A stretch of DNA of 62,799 bases from Nitrospirota bacterium (GCA_027415455.1 DAIBSV010000001.1:1-62799); one strand, 5' to 3'. Positions 32,820 through 41,432 are shown, counted from the stretch's first letter. Notes: generated by a model from the letters alone, not told the origin. Made by a program: numbers and translations.

Positions 32820-33089
32820 CGAGGAGGATCTGGCCAAAGCAGCATGGAGGTCACGCACAAGTCCATTGAAGTAGCGTCGCTCCTGAAAAAACTCAAATTC
32901 GGGAGACTGAGGCCTCTCGGGAGGAAAGGAGCGGACGACGACACAGGGATTACCGTCGGGGAAAGGAACCTGGATCGCAATATTGTCGGTGATCTCAATT
33001 TCGCCGTCGACCGACTCATCGCCGGGAGAATATTTTCGGATGGTGAACCCATGTTTGGGGAGATTTTTGAGCAGAAAGGCCATGTTCAT
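32817..33089 (-). CDS. Hypothetical protein (90 aa)
   Basis: Strand-rich middle (VDGEIEITDNIAIQVPFPDGNPCVVV) and a helical C-terminus. The start MNMAFLL follows AAGGAGG and overlaps the upstream stop in ATGA. No family recognised. Confidence 0.62.
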   Translation of the reverse strand: MNMAFLLKNLPKHGFTIRKYSPGDESVDGEIEITDNIAIQVPFPDGNPCVVVRSFPPERPQSPEFEFFQERRYFNGLVRDLHAALARSSS

Positions 33090-33403
33090 GATCGGCCCTC
33101 CTTGTGGTGTGAGGGGTGGGTGCATGCAGTCACCGGAACATAGACCGGCGATTTTTTGTCGTCGAAACAGACAAGGTTGGCGGGAACGAAATCTTCTGGA
33201 AAAAACGCGCCATTCAGATCGACCGTCCCGTTTTTGAGAACCCGCTGGCCGAGATAGAGTCCTTTTCGGGCCGAGGGCAGGGGGCGCTCGATCCAGACTC
33301 TCCGCCGACCTCCATGCAACGGGGAGGGAGGGAGGGAGACTCTCACGAGGACGGAACGAACGAGAACACGTGTTCCAAACGAGAGACAGCGGGCAGTGTC
33401 CAT
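33086..33403 (-). CDS. Hypothetical protein (105 aa) reading through a TGCATGCA repeat
   Basis: Basic, Arg-rich N-terminal half and a strand segment GLYLGQRVLKNGTVDLNGAFFP. Its last 15 residues (VTACTHPSHHKEG...) are encoded by repeat copy 6 and the next gene's ribosome-binding site. This suggests the repeat inserted near its original stop. ATGA overlap downstream. Confidence 0.58.
   Translation of the reverse strand: MDTARCLSFGTRVLVRSVLVRVSLPPSPLHGGRRRVWIERPLPSARKGLYLGQRVLKNGTVDLNGAFFPEDFVPANLVCFDDKKSPVYVPVTACTHPSHHKEGRS
33115..33132. repeat. TGCATGCA-centred dispersed repeat, copy 6
   Basis: GGTGGGTGCATGCAGTCA, inside the 3' end of the 33086 gene. Confidence 0.9.
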
Positions 33404-33442
33404 AATGTCATCCTATGACAGGGGTTTACATAATCGTCATGC

Positions 33443-33598
33443 TCAATGCAGGCAGAAGCCAACCCCGATACTCACGATGCCCCCGGCGATCCAGAGGGCG
33501 AGGAAAAGGACGCGAAACGAGACCAGGGGATCGGGGGTGGGTGCATGCACCCAGTTGCCACGATCCGGGGAGCGACGACGGCGAAGAGAGGCCACCAT
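33443..33598 (-). CDS. Possible small membrane protein (51 aa)
   Basis: Arg-rich start (MVASLRRRRSPDRG), then a hydrophobic span VLFLALWIAGGIVSIGVGF. The frame crosses repeat copy 7 (NWVHAPTP). GGTGGAG lies too close to the ATG, so the start is uncertain. Confidence 0.4.
   Translation of the reverse strand: MVASLRRRRSPDRGNWVHAPTPDPLVSFRVLFLALWIAGGIVSIGVGFCLH
33538..33553. repeat. TGCATGCA palindrome, copy 7 (full palindrome)
   Basis: TGGGTGCATGCACCCA, a perfect 16-base palindrome. Confidence 0.9.
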
Positions 33599-33642
33599 CT
33601 CCACCGTATACCCGACAGACGACCGGGGGATGGCTTCTTCCT

Positions 33643-33795
33643 TCAGAACGACAGAGGAGGAAGGGGTCGGTCGATTTCGGCTTGAATGATGCGACGAATC
33701 TTCATCTTTCGCCGCCGGTCGAGCTTGTGCCGAATAATTTTTCCGGCAGGAACGGGCCGACGGCGCCGGGAAGGGCGGATCGGGGTTTTGGCCAT
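33643..33795 (-). CDS. Small very basic protein (50 aa)
   Basis: MAKTPIRPSRRRRPVPAGK..., about one third Arg/Lys. AAGGAGG lies eight bases upstream and the ATG shares a base with the stop of the ART-like gene (TGATG), so it is co-translated with it. It could bind nucleic acid or act as a partner or antidote to the ART-like protein. Confidence 0.62.
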   Translation of the reverse strand: MAKTPIRPSRRRRPVPAGKIIRHKLDRRRKMKIRRIIQAEIDRPLPPLSF

Positions 33796-34448
33796 CACGC
33801 AACCTCCTTGGCAACACGAACATCGAAGATCGTTTCGGGGAAGACAATGATTTCGTCTTCCCCTCTTCGGTTGAAGTACGCGATCACGTCGTCCTTTTTG
33901 ACGATTCCTGAGAAAACCACCCCCTGGCTTCCGAAACGTGACGCGAACCAGGTGGCGACGTGCATGCTGGTGGTCCAGCTCAGCGCCGATCGCGGGTCTT
34001 GGGAGCGCTCCCCCGCGCCCCGGTAAATGGGAAAATATTGAGGAAGACCGTTCAGGACAGCTCTCTCGTCGTCACTCATGAGGCCTTCCATCGAGAGGGG
34101 CGTGCGGGAAAACAGTCGGCGAAACGTCTCGTAATGGCGGTAAGGAAACTCGCAGTCGATATAGACACTGGGGAGGAGGGTCCAGAACCGGTCCCCCTCG
34201 ATCATCGGCGCATATTGCTCAAGGGCATCGGGGCGATAGGGACGCTCGAAAAGGAAGATGGCCCGCTCCCAATCGCGTTCATGGAGCGCCTTGCGGAGAG
34301 ATTGAAGCTTGTGTTTGTAGCAGGCGTTGGCCTGTTGAATCATGGCATGGCTCTCGATGAAGAAGAGATGAACGAGAGGATGCCGGATCATGGGAATGGG
34401 ACCTTCAGTGGACAGACACACTTCAAGCTCGGGGAGTAATGTTTCCAT
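33795..34448 (-). CDS. ADP-ribosyltransferase-like protein
   Basis: 217 aa. The C-terminal half follows the R-S-E order of ADP-ribosyltransferases: IYRGAG (Arg at about 148), SWTTSMHVATWFASRFG (STS-like strand and helix) and GEDEIIVFPETIF (ExE-like). The N-terminal half is helical with YRPDALEQYAPMIEGDRFWTLL. AAGGAGG sets the start behind a consensus promoter. ART-fold proteins include phage enzymes that modify host proteins and toxins. The fold is inferred from motifs. Confidence 0.66.
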   Translation of the reverse strand: METLLPELEVCLSTEGPIPMIRHPLVHLFFIESHAMIQQANACYKHKLQSLRKALHERDWERAIFLFERPYRPDALEQYAPMIEGDRFWTLLPSVYIDCEFPYRHYETFRRLFSRTPLSMEGLMSDDERAVLNGLPQYFPIYRGAGERSQDPRSALSWTTSMHVATWFASRFGSQGVVFSGIVKKDDVIAYFNRRGEDEIIVFPETIFDVRVAKEVA

Positions 34449-34472
34449 GTCGCCCTCCTTATTTATATCTAT

Positions 34473-34501
34473 ATTATATATAATAACAAGGAGGGAGTCA
34501 A
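34473..34501 (-). promoter_or_regulatory. Promoter of the ART-like operon
   Basis: TTGACT, 17 bp, TATAAT. Confidence 0.85.
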
Positions 34502-34526
34502 GGAGGCGAGAATCGGAACGGCGAGA

Positions 34527-35468
34527 TTAGCACACGGAAGTTGTGGATGCTTTTGACGTTTTAGCGTAGAAGAGAACGACATCGGAGACCGTGTCGAGAC
34601 GGAGACCGTACTGGGGGAGATCGTTTTCGGAGGCGGCCTTCTTGAGCGCCAGGCGGAAGTTGCGAAGAGGCGCGGTGCTTCCCACGCGATTTTGGAGGTG
34701 TTCGAGTCCGATTTTCCACTGGGGGAAGGATCCGCAGTTTTTGCGGGCCAGCTCGTAGAGTCGACGTTTGAGCGAGGAGGTAATGCCGAAGTATTCGTTG
34801 CTCAGAGTGAGGATCTCTCGGGCCCAGACGGCGTTGTAGGACCAGCTGGAAATCGTGACCTCGACCATGATTTTGGACAGATCGGTTTCGTCTGTTTTAC
34901 CGAGGATGGAGTAGTTGGCAATCAGGTTGAATCCGCTTTCGTTGCGCAGGCCGTTGGTGGCCAAGTCGGTCTGGACGATGGTACCGAGAAGGCGATTGAG
35001 ACTCTCCTGGAGGAGCCGGTAGCGATTGCCGCCGGAGCGGCGGGTGGCGTTCATGTAGTCGGCGATGGTGAACTGGAAGGTTCTCATTTTTTTGGAATTG
35101 TGGAGGGACACCGGACGGACTTGATCGAGACGGTACGCGAGGTGGCCGTTCAGGTAGAGCAGGATGTCGCGATCCCAGATGGTGGCCATCCCGAAAGAAG
35201 ACGGGAAGATTTTGACCTGTCCTTCGGGGAAGGTATAGACGCGGGGCTCCCGGTCCGGGGTTTTCGACAGGGAGAAGAAGGGGTAGTCCAGCATGTGCAT
35301 TTCTGACTTGAGGGAGACGCGGCGAGAGGGAAGCACAATCGGAGGCTCATCGTCGTCTTCGGTCAGAATCTGCGGAACGGGAGTGGGTTTCTTGGCCATT
35401 TTTTTCTCGTTGAGATGGCGTTCCTGGGCCAGCTCCCAAGCGGTGGGAGTTCCGTCAGGGTGAGGCAT
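34527..35468 (-). CDS. repA: Plasmid replication initiator RepA (RPA family)
   Basis: 313 aa. It resembles the replication initiator protein A family: DYPFFSLSKTPD, a central LNGHLAYRLDQ...FTIADYMNATRR, the GGNRYRLLQESLNRLLGTIVQTD helix-turn-helix region and VWAREILTLSNEYFGITSSLKRRLYELARKNCG. GAGGAGG precedes the ATG. Iterons lie directly upstream, with one inverted copy in the leader that could mediate autoregulation. It binds iterons and starts plasmid replication. Confidence 0.87.
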   Translation of the reverse strand: MPHPDGTPTAWELAQERHLNEKKMAKKPTPVPQILTEDDDEPPIVLPSRRVSLKSEMHMLDYPFFSLSKTPDREPRVYTFPEGQVKIFPSSFGMATIWDRDILLYLNGHLAYRLDQVRPVSLHNSKKMRTFQFTIADYMNATRRSGGNRYRLLQESLNRLLGTIVQTDLATNGLRNESGFNLIANYSILGKTDETDLSKIMVEVTISSWSYNAVWAREILTLSNEYFGITSSLKRRLYELARKNCGSFPQWKIGLEHLQNRVGSTAPLRNFRLALKKAASENDLPQYGLRLDTVSDVVLFYAKTSKASTTSVC

Positions 35469-36337
35469 GGGTTGATCCTCCTCGAAGGTTAGCTCACGTT
35501 ACCCGAAACGGTCGAAAGGGGCAAGCGTTTCGGGTATATCGGATGCAGGTTGGACCCGTATCTTTTAAGTATAAAACGTATAAAAGAGTAATGGTTTTCT
35601 GAAATGCCGACCAGTGCTGTGTTTTTGACGGTTTTTTGCACGCGATATACCCGAAAAGCGCACGCGATATACCCGGGTTTGCACGCGATATACCCGAAAA
35701 GTGCATCTGATATACCCGAGTGCATCTGATATACCCGAAAAGTGCATCTGATATACCCGAGTGCACGCGACAGATCCGGAAAGTGCATCTGATATACCCG
35801 AGAAAAAATTAGAGTAACACATTGATAAAACTTAAAAATATCAAAAAAACGCATGACGTGCGTCTCCCAGGACGGAAACAGTCGGACACCCGTCCGAAAG
35901 GACAATCAGAAGGGTGACAACAATAAAACATCGTCAATCAACAACAAAAACAAACATACCACAAAAAGCGGCGCAATGAAGAAAATGTCCGAATGTCGTT
36001 TTCATTCAAAACGTCATTTCACAAAAAATCATATTAAGTTCATGAGAACAAAACGAAAATTGAAAAGAAACGATGAAAGGGGTGCATTCGATATACCCAC
36101 AATATAATGTTAGAGCGTAAATCTTAAGATGTTGTAATATAACAAAAAAACATGAAATTGCATCTGATATACCCGGACGGAAATCGTATCGCCCGTGGAA
36201 GGAGAGACAAGGAACCATCGATGGAGAAAGGGAAAATGTAACATTGTGCATGTGATATACCCGAGCGGACACGAAGGCGATGATTGTTAAGATACTGAGA
36301 AAACGGGATAAAAATGAACAAGTGCATTCGATCCGCA
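35469..36337. other. Origin of replication (gene-free)
   Basis: About 870 bp without a convincing gene. It holds one inverted iteron (35530-35546), eight clustered direct iterons, an AT-rich stretch (about 35802-36080) with runs of A and CAAC, and scattered iterons at 36083, 36160, 36248 and a partial one at 36323. This is the standard layout of an iteron plasmid origin next to repA. Confidence 0.88.
35638..35801 (+). repeat. Iteron array (8 direct copies)
   Basis: 17-bp unit GCA(C/T)C(G/T)GATATACCCGA. Starts at 35638, 35660, 35681, 35703, 35722, 35744, 35763 (degenerate) and 35785, spaced 19-22 bp, about two helical turns. The first three are of the CACGCG subtype, most others CATCTG. Confidence 0.95.
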
Positions 36338-37906
36338 TTATTCTGGCGCTCCGGGTTCTCCGGGGACATCGACGGTATTGAGAAAAGAGGCACTCGAGAG
36401 ACTGGCGTCTTCCCGAGGTTTGAGCAGGCCAGCCAGGAGATGGTTGTCCGAAGCGAAACGCTTGAGGTCGTGGGGCGCATCGTGTTTGACCACGAGGGAA
36501 TCTTCGTCGGACCGGATCACATAGGGCGTGAGGAAGATCAAAAGGTCGTCCCTCTTCTTTTCGTGGTTGGTATTCGAGAACAGGGCCCCGAGCAGGGGAA
36601 TGTCGGAAAGAAAGGGGATCCCCTGGTCATTGACGCTGGTCTCCTTGGAGATCAGTCCGCCGATGACGACGGTCTGTCCGGAGCGAACAATGAGGTTTGT
36701 CTGGGCCGCGCGTTTGGTGGTCGTGGGCCCCACGGCGATGGTACCGATAACCTGGGAGGCGTTCGTAAGGGCGGAAATCACCTGCTTGACGGAGAGTCGA
36801 ACCCGTTGGCGGGAAAGGATGTGGGGGGTGATTTCGAGGGTGATTCCCACGTTCTGGCGCTGGATCATGGTCATGACGTTGCCGCCGACCGTCTGGCTCT
36901 GTCCGGTAATGAAGGGGACGTCCTCGCCGATGGTGATCTTGGCTTTGACGTTGTCGGTGGCCAGGATTTCGGGGGTCGACAACGTCCGGACGTCCGAATA
37001 GGTCTCCAGGGCGTTGAGAAGGGTGCCGACATTGGGATAGCTCACACCGTTGTATTTGAAGGATCCCCCGGTGAGGACACCGGCGACCAGGCCGTTGAGC
37101 CCGGACAAGCTTTGAGCGGCGCCGGCCAGTCCGGACATGACCCCCAGGGAGGATCCTCCCGTCGTGGCGGCGCCACCGAGGGAGGAGGCCCCCGTCGCTC
37201 CGTTGACGATGCCGCCGAGCATGCCATAGTTTGTGAAGCCGACGGCCCCGGCCCCGGAGGCGGCGAGGAGCCCTCCGGCCAGGTTGACCTGGATGTTGTT
37301 GAGCTTGTCGGTGGAAATCTCGATGAGCGAGGCCTTCACATAGACCTCACCGGGCCGCACATCCAGAGCATGGAGAAGGGGTTTGAGACGCTCGTAATCG
37401 GTGGCCGTGGCCGAAATGAGGAGGCTGTTCGAGACCTTGTCCGGCACGACCTGGACGGGAGCATCAAATCCCCCGTCCCGGAGTCCACCGGTGGGCTTCG
37501 GGGCAAATCCCTTGGCGAGAATGCCGTTGACGCTTTTGGCGATGGTTTTGGCCGACGTGTTCTGGAGGGGATAGAGATAGAGAGAACGGCTCTTCGGGGC
37601 CAAGGTGAGGGGCACGATATAGAGGGTGTGGTTTTTTTCGACGATCTCGAACCCTTTCATCCGGAGCGCCGAGACGAAGATGCGTCGGGCTTCTTCAGGG
37701 GTGACGGCGGTGGGAGAGAGAATCGTGACCTTGCCTTTGACCCGTTCGTCCATGATGATGTTCTCGCCCAGGAGATCGCTCATGAACCGGACGAGAACCG
37801 AGAGGTCGACGTTCCGGAAGTTGAGGGCCACGGTGCCGGAGGCGAGGGCGGGGGCGGGCATAAGGAAGATCGGGATGAGACAGAGCCACACAAGAAACTG
37901 TTTCAC
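36338..37906 (-). CDS. gspD: Type II secretion secretin GspD
   Basis: 522 aa with a signal peptide (MKQFLVWLCLIPIFLMPAPALA). STN/N0-like domain (VALNFRNVDLSVLVRFMSDLLGENIIMDERV), one N-domain (LYLYPLQNTSAKTIAKSVNGIL), then VYVKASLIEIS, a Gly/Ala/Ser-rich loop, and the secretin core: VGITLEITPHIL, RSGQTVVIGGLISKE and FLSDIPLLGALF. It forms the outer-membrane channel. Other Gsp genes except gspC are absent here. It may serve pilus or substrate export with host-encoded parts. Confidence 0.9.
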   Translation of the reverse strand: MKQFLVWLCLIPIFLMPAPALASGTVALNFRNVDLSVLVRFMSDLLGENIIMDERVKGKVTILSPTAVTPEEARRIFVSALRMKGFEIVEKNHTLYIVPLTLAPKSRSLYLYPLQNTSAKTIAKSVNGILAKGFAPKPTGGLRDGGFDAPVQVVPDKVSNSLLISATATDYERLKPLLHALDVRPGEVYVKASLIEISTDKLNNIQVNLAGGLLAASGAGAVGFTNYGMLGGIVNGATGASSLGGAATTGGSSLGVMSGLAGAAQSLSGLNGLVAGVLTGGSFKYNGVSYPNVGTLLNALETYSDVRTLSTPEILATDNVKAKITIGEDVPFITGQSQTVGGNVMTMIQRQNVGITLEITPHILSRQRVRLSVKQVISALTNASQVIGTIAVGPTTTKRAAQTNLIVRSGQTVVIGGLISKETSVNDQGIPFLSDIPLLGALFSNTNHEKKRDDLLIFLTPYVIRSDEDSLVVKHDAPHDLKRFASDNHLLAGLLKPREDASLSSASFLNTVDVPGEPGAPE

Positions 37907-37917
37907 GGCAACCTCCT

Positions 37918-38835
37918 CTAATCGACCAGGTCGTAGACAAAAACGAAGGGGTGGCCGCCACGTCTCCCATGGATCTCGAAATGTGCGGACGCGGCGGAGG
38001 ACGAGAGGATTTGAGTAAAGTCGGCCACGCTCGAGACGGGTTGAGTGCCGACGGACGTGATCGTGTCGAAGGGGAAAAGGCCCATCTGCGCATACAATCC
38101 TCCGGGAGCGAGATGGACGATGCGAAAACCCTTCGGTTGGCCGTTGAGAAAGTTGGCGACCGTGCTTATCGCATGCCGAAGGGATCGAGGATGAGCGATG
38201 ACCGCCTCGAAATACCCACGCTGAATGGATCGTTGGGTCGGCGTGAGGACGGCAACGGGGCCAGACGGCGACGCTCCGCTGGTTCGGACATCGCCGCCGG
38301 CGTCATCTTCGGCGGTGTAGCGGGCCAGGAGACGTCCGTAGGAGGACCCGATCTTGAGGACGACCGAATCGGAGGCGACCTGGACGAGGGTCGCGTGTCC
38401 AGGAACGACGTCCTCGCCGGAGCGATGAATCTTTTGGGATCCGTCCGGCGTTTCAAAAACGGCCAGGGGACGTACGCCGGACCCGAAAACGGTCCCCACG
38501 AGACGGAGGTGGATCCGTTCCGGTGACAGAAGGGCCGGACGCAGGGGAGACGCGATGATCGTACGGGTCCCCGCAGGAGGCGTGGAGAGGCTGTCCGGCG
38601 TGGGAAGGGACGCTCCGCGAGAGGCGGGATCGAAGGGATTGTGACGGACAATCATGGTCAGGTCGTCATCGACGAACGTCGCCCGGGAGGAAAAGGACGC
38701 AGGGAGGGGACGGACATCGAAGACATTTCCCGTCACGCCGGGCCGAGGGGCAGAAAGGGTCACCGTCAGGTCGGCGAGAGACAAGGCGCCGACGAGGATG
38801 GCGGCCGCCTGACCGATGCGCAGGGTCACCCCCAT
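37918..38835 (-). CDS. gspC: Type II secretion protein C (GspC-like)
   Basis: 305 aa. An N-terminal membrane span (ILVGALSLADLTVTL), a homology-region domain with IHLRLVGTVFGSGVRPLAVFET and VQVASDSVVLKIG, and a C-terminal PDZ-like part (YAQMGLFPFDTITSVGTQPVSSVADFTQIL). GspC couples the inner-membrane assembly to the secretin, fitting the adjacent gspD. No strong Shine-Dalgarno; its ATG directly follows the stop of a 33-aa gene. Confidence 0.75.
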   Translation of the reverse strand: MGVTLRIGQAAAILVGALSLADLTVTLSAPRPGVTGNVFDVRPLPASFSSRATFVDDDLTMIVRHNPFDPASRGASLPTPDSLSTPPAGTRTIIASPLRPALLSPERIHLRLVGTVFGSGVRPLAVFETPDGSQKIHRSGEDVVPGHATLVQVASDSVVLKIGSSYGRLLARYTAEDDAGGDVRTSGASPSGPVAVLTPTQRSIQRGYFEAVIAHPRSLRHAISTVANFLNGQPKGFRIVHLAPGGLYAQMGLFPFDTITSVGTQPVSSVADFTQILSSSAASAHFEIHGRRGGHPFVFVYDLVD

Positions 38836-38836
38836 A

Positions 38837-38938
38837 TCAGAGCCCAAGATGCCGGAGCCAGGTGGTGACGAACCCGGGATGGGTGGTGGTGAACCAGCCG
38901 AATCCCCACCCAAAGAGAAAGACGAAGACGCTTTTCAC
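38837..38938 (-). CDS. Small membrane protein (33 aa) leading the gspCD operon
   Basis: GTG start after GAGGAGG. KSVFVFLFGWGFGWFTTT is hydrophobic enough for a membrane segment. It is first behind the promoter and couples to gspC through TGATATG. It could be a leader peptide or a genuine small protein. Confidence 0.55.
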   Translation of the reverse strand: MKSVFVFLFGWGFGWFTTTHPGFVTTWLRHLGL

Positions 38939-38979
38939 GACAACCTCCTCACAAAGGATTTCGTTTATTGTTTATATAT

Positions 38980-39008
38980 ATTATACATAACTAAATAGGG
39001 AAAGGCAA
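38980..39008 (-). promoter_or_regulatory. Promoter of the gspCD operon
   Basis: TTGCCT, 17 bp, TATAAT. Confidence 0.75.
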
Positions 39009-39042
39009 GGAAAGCCCCGGAGTACGTCCGGGGCGAGCCGTG

Positions 39043-39678
39043 TTACCGAAGTGCGGCGGAGATGTTGGTCGGGCGGGCGAAAATGTGGTTGAAGTTGGCG
39101 ATGAAACCGGCGATTTGGCGAGAATCGTCCGTGATGAAGAGGGTGTTGTCCTGCTGTTCGTTGTGGGGGCGCTGGTCGAGTCCACACCAGGCACCTTCAC
39201 CGGAGGGAGACCAGTTGGCCGATCCTGTCCGGAGAAAAAGGCCGTCCACCGCATACCCCTTGATGTGCATGATGTTCTTTTCGACGTTGTTTTTGATCTT
39301 GATGGTGACGCGTCCTTGAGGAGAGCGGGCCAGAATATAGCCGGTCTGGTCGCCACGGTCGTTCACCTGGATGCGGTCGCGATAGATCCGGACGACGACG
39401 CCGCGCCGGGCGGCTCGGACGACCGCCTTGGCCAGCTTATGGTCGGTGAAGGCGTACATGGCGATGTCGAGGGAGCGTTGGGCCGCATTGATGAAGGCCA
39501 GATCGATAGCTTCGAGGTTTTCGGCGGGGGAGTAGTGTTCCCCCAGGAGGTCGTTCAGGGATCGGACCCCCTGGAGATCCCGAGGGGGAGGACAGGAGTA
39601 GGAATGCCATCCGGCGAAGGCCAGGGAGGGAAAGAACAAAAGAAACAGTCCAAAACAGGATGCGGCGACACGAATCAT
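39043..39678 (-). CDS. Exported phospholipase-D-family nuclease (Nuc type)
   Basis: 211 aa with a signal peptide (MIRVAASCFGLFLLFFPSLAFA). One PLD motif HIKGYAVDGLFLRTGSANWSPSG gives HxK(x4)D and the GSxN pair, as in the dimeric Nuc endonuclease of plasmid pKM101. LDIAMYAFTDHKLAKAVVRAARRGVVVRIYRD is the typical preceding region. Likely a periplasmic nuclease. ATGA overlap with the phosphatase gene. Confidence 0.88.
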   Translation of the reverse strand: MIRVAASCFGLFLLFFPSLAFAGWHSYSCPPPRDLQGVRSLNDLLGEHYSPAENLEAIDLAFINAAQRSLDIAMYAFTDHKLAKAVVRAARRGVVVRIYRDRIQVNDRGDQTGYILARSPQGRVTIKIKNNVEKNIMHIKGYAVDGLFLRTGSANWSPSGEGAWCGLDQRPHNEQQDNTLFITDDSRQIAGFIANFNHIFARPTNISAALR

Positions 39679-40229
39679 GAGGCGGACCTCCTGGATAAGA
39701 AAGAGTGGGAGTGACCGAACGGCGTCAGAACGGTGTCAGGAAGGCCAAGCGAACGGCCAAGAAGAAAAAGAACGCGATCGTTGGCGCGCTCGAGGCGATC
39801 GGGGAGAGGAATGCCGGCAAAGAGGGCCGTCACGACAGAGATGGCGGCCGAGCGACTCTTTCCGGCGAAACAGTGGACGTAGACGGAAAAGGGCAGAGGA
39901 TTGTCATGGAGACGCACGAGAACGGAGGCCAGATATGCGGCCTGCTCGGGCGAAAAGAGGGTCCAGACGCTCGGGGAGTATCCGGCGCGTTCGTACTGGC
40001 GAACTCTCCACAAATCGGCCCGGAGAAAAGGATCGGCCTCAGATCCCGGGGCAAAATCGGCCGGAGATCCGAGGCGATCGTGGAAGGACAGGCGGACGAG
40101 TCCGGCGTATTGTCCTGCCAGTACGGGACAAGAATCGCCGGGATCCGTGATGGAAACCAGAACGGCCCTGACCGGGGGTCGAAAGCTTTCAGCGGCTTTT
40201 TTCGAGAAAAAAGCGACAGAGCGAATCAC
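39675..40229 (-). CDS. Dual-specificity/tyrosine-phosphatase-like protein
   Basis: 184 aa. The PTP loop VHCFAGKSRSAA matches HCxxGxxRS with catalytic Cys and Arg, and an upstream Asp-rich region precedes it. GTG start after GGAGG. It stands between the clamp gene and the Nuc gene, overlapping the latter by ATGA. The substrate (protein, nucleotide or RNA 5' end) is unknown. Confidence 0.78.
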   Translation of the reverse strand: MIRSVAFFSKKAAESFRPPVRAVLVSITDPGDSCPVLAGQYAGLVRLSFHDRLGSPADFAPGSEADPFLRADLWRVRQYERAGYSPSVWTLFSPEQAAYLASVLVRLHDNPLPFSVYVHCFAGKSRSAAISVVTALFAGIPLPDRLERANDRVLFLLGRSLGLPDTVLTPFGHSHSFLSRRSAS

Positions 40230-40247
40230 GATGCCTCCGGAGGGTGG

Positions 40248-41432
40248 TTAGCCGGCCAATTCTTCGGCCACGGGCATGACGATGAGCGAGAGACCGGGAA
40301 GATCGGAGAAACCCCAGACTGTCGGATCGTTCTCGCAAAGAAGCGTTTTCATCGTCAGTTCAGAGTTTTTTCCAAGCTCGGCAACGAGCTGAATATAGCG
40401 GAAATTCAGCTTGAGATCGACAGCCGTGGAGTGGGTGCAGGGAAGGAATTCCGAGGCAGCCCCGACCTCAGTGCTTTCCGATGCGAGATAGAGCTCGGAG
40501 TCTTTGTCAAACACCTTGAAGGAAAAAACAGACTCGCCGGGAGTCTCGTCACTGGAGACGATGGCAAGACGGCGCAGGCTGGCGGCAAAGTCACTCCCGG
40601 AAAACGTCAGGGAGGTCTCCGTCAGGGGCAGGGCAAAAACGGCGTTGTAGTCGGGGAAGCTGGCGGCGGCGACCCGGGCATAGAAGCGAATCTCCCCCCA
40701 GGAAACTTCGATATAGCGTTCGTTGACGTCGATCGTGACGGGAAGGCTTGCCGAATGCCGGGTGTCATTGGACAACAGCTGGAGGAGGTCAAGCATGAGA
40801 TCGCGATCGCAGAGAATGCGCCGGGAGGGCGTTTCCTCCGAAAGCAGGAGATCGAAGGAATTGTCGATCATCACCCGCCCACGTGCCAGTCCGACCGTAT
40901 CGGTGGCCACGATGTCGAGTCGGACGCTCGTCTCGTCAACGTAGGCGAGATCGAACAGGACATTGCGGAAGGGCCCCCCTCCTTTGGCCGTAGAGGCGAA
41001 TGGAAGGACCCGATGAAGGGTATCACGGAGGGTATCGAAGGGAACGTGGAACGAATAGAGAGGGACGATTTTGGGAAAGGCGAGAACCTCTTTCTTGTCG
41101 AAGAGACGAAAACTGACAACGGACGAAGAGCCATTGTTCATCATGACGACATGAGACGCCACATCAAAGGTGATCTCGCTACCGGAGAATTCCCGAACAA
41201 GGGGAACGATGCGATTGGCGGGCAAGGTAAAGACCCCTTCGCCATCGTGGGACAAGACGGGGAGGATGTAGCGGGTTCCGGCAGAACGGGAGAAGCCGCT
41301 CAAGGCGAGCTGGCCTTTTTTGATGGCGAAAATAATCTGGTCGTACCCCGGCTCCTTGTCCTTTTTATCAAGGACCGTGTTGGCGATTTTGAGCCCGTGG
41401 GCGAGGAGAGCGCGAGAGACGGTGAATTTCAT
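40248..41432 (-). CDS. dnaN: DNA polymerase III beta subunit (sliding clamp)
   Basis: 394 aa. The opening MKFTVSRALLAHGLKIANTVLD is the classical DnaN start. The second domain begins near residue 130, with ILCDRDLMLDLLQLLSND, SWGEIRFYARVAAASFPDYNAVF (the RLIDGxFPDY equivalent). The C-terminus ends VMPVAEELAG, where DnaN ends in MPMR-like residues. CGGAGG sets the start. A plasmid-encoded clamp suggests the element tunes its own replication. It diverges from chromosomal clamps but all three domains are present. Confidence 0.88.
   Translation of the reverse strand: MKFTVSRALLAHGLKIANTVLDKKDKEPGYDQIIFAIKKGQLALSGFSRSAGTRYILPVLSHDGEGVFTLPANRIVPLVREFSGSEITFDVASHVVMMNNGSSSVVSFRLFDKKEVLAFPKIVPLYSFHVPFDTLRDTLHRVLPFASTAKGGGPFRNVLFDLAYVDETSVRLDIVATDTVGLARGRVMIDNSFDLLLSEETPSRRILCDRDLMLDLLQLLSNDTRHSASLPVTIDVNERYIEVSWGEIRFYARVAAASFPDYNAVFALPLTETSLTFSGSDFAASLRRLAIVSSDETPGESVFSFKVFDKDSELYLASESTEVGAASEFLPCTHSTAVDLKLNFRYIQLVAELGKNSELTMKTLLCENDPTVWGFSDLPGLSLIVMPVAEELAG

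Noticed and set aside
35638..35801. CRISPR array
   Set aside because: The repeats are 17 bp with 2-5 bp between them, no spacers, and lie beside repA; they are iterons.
35853..36107. 84-codon plus-strand frame in the origin
   Set aside because: Lys/Asn-rich reading of the AT-rich region with no ribosome-binding site.
36314..37921. Plus-strand open frame of 535 codons opposite gspD
   Set aside because: Antisense of a well-matched secretin; rich in Gly/Asp/Glu as expected for a shadow frame.
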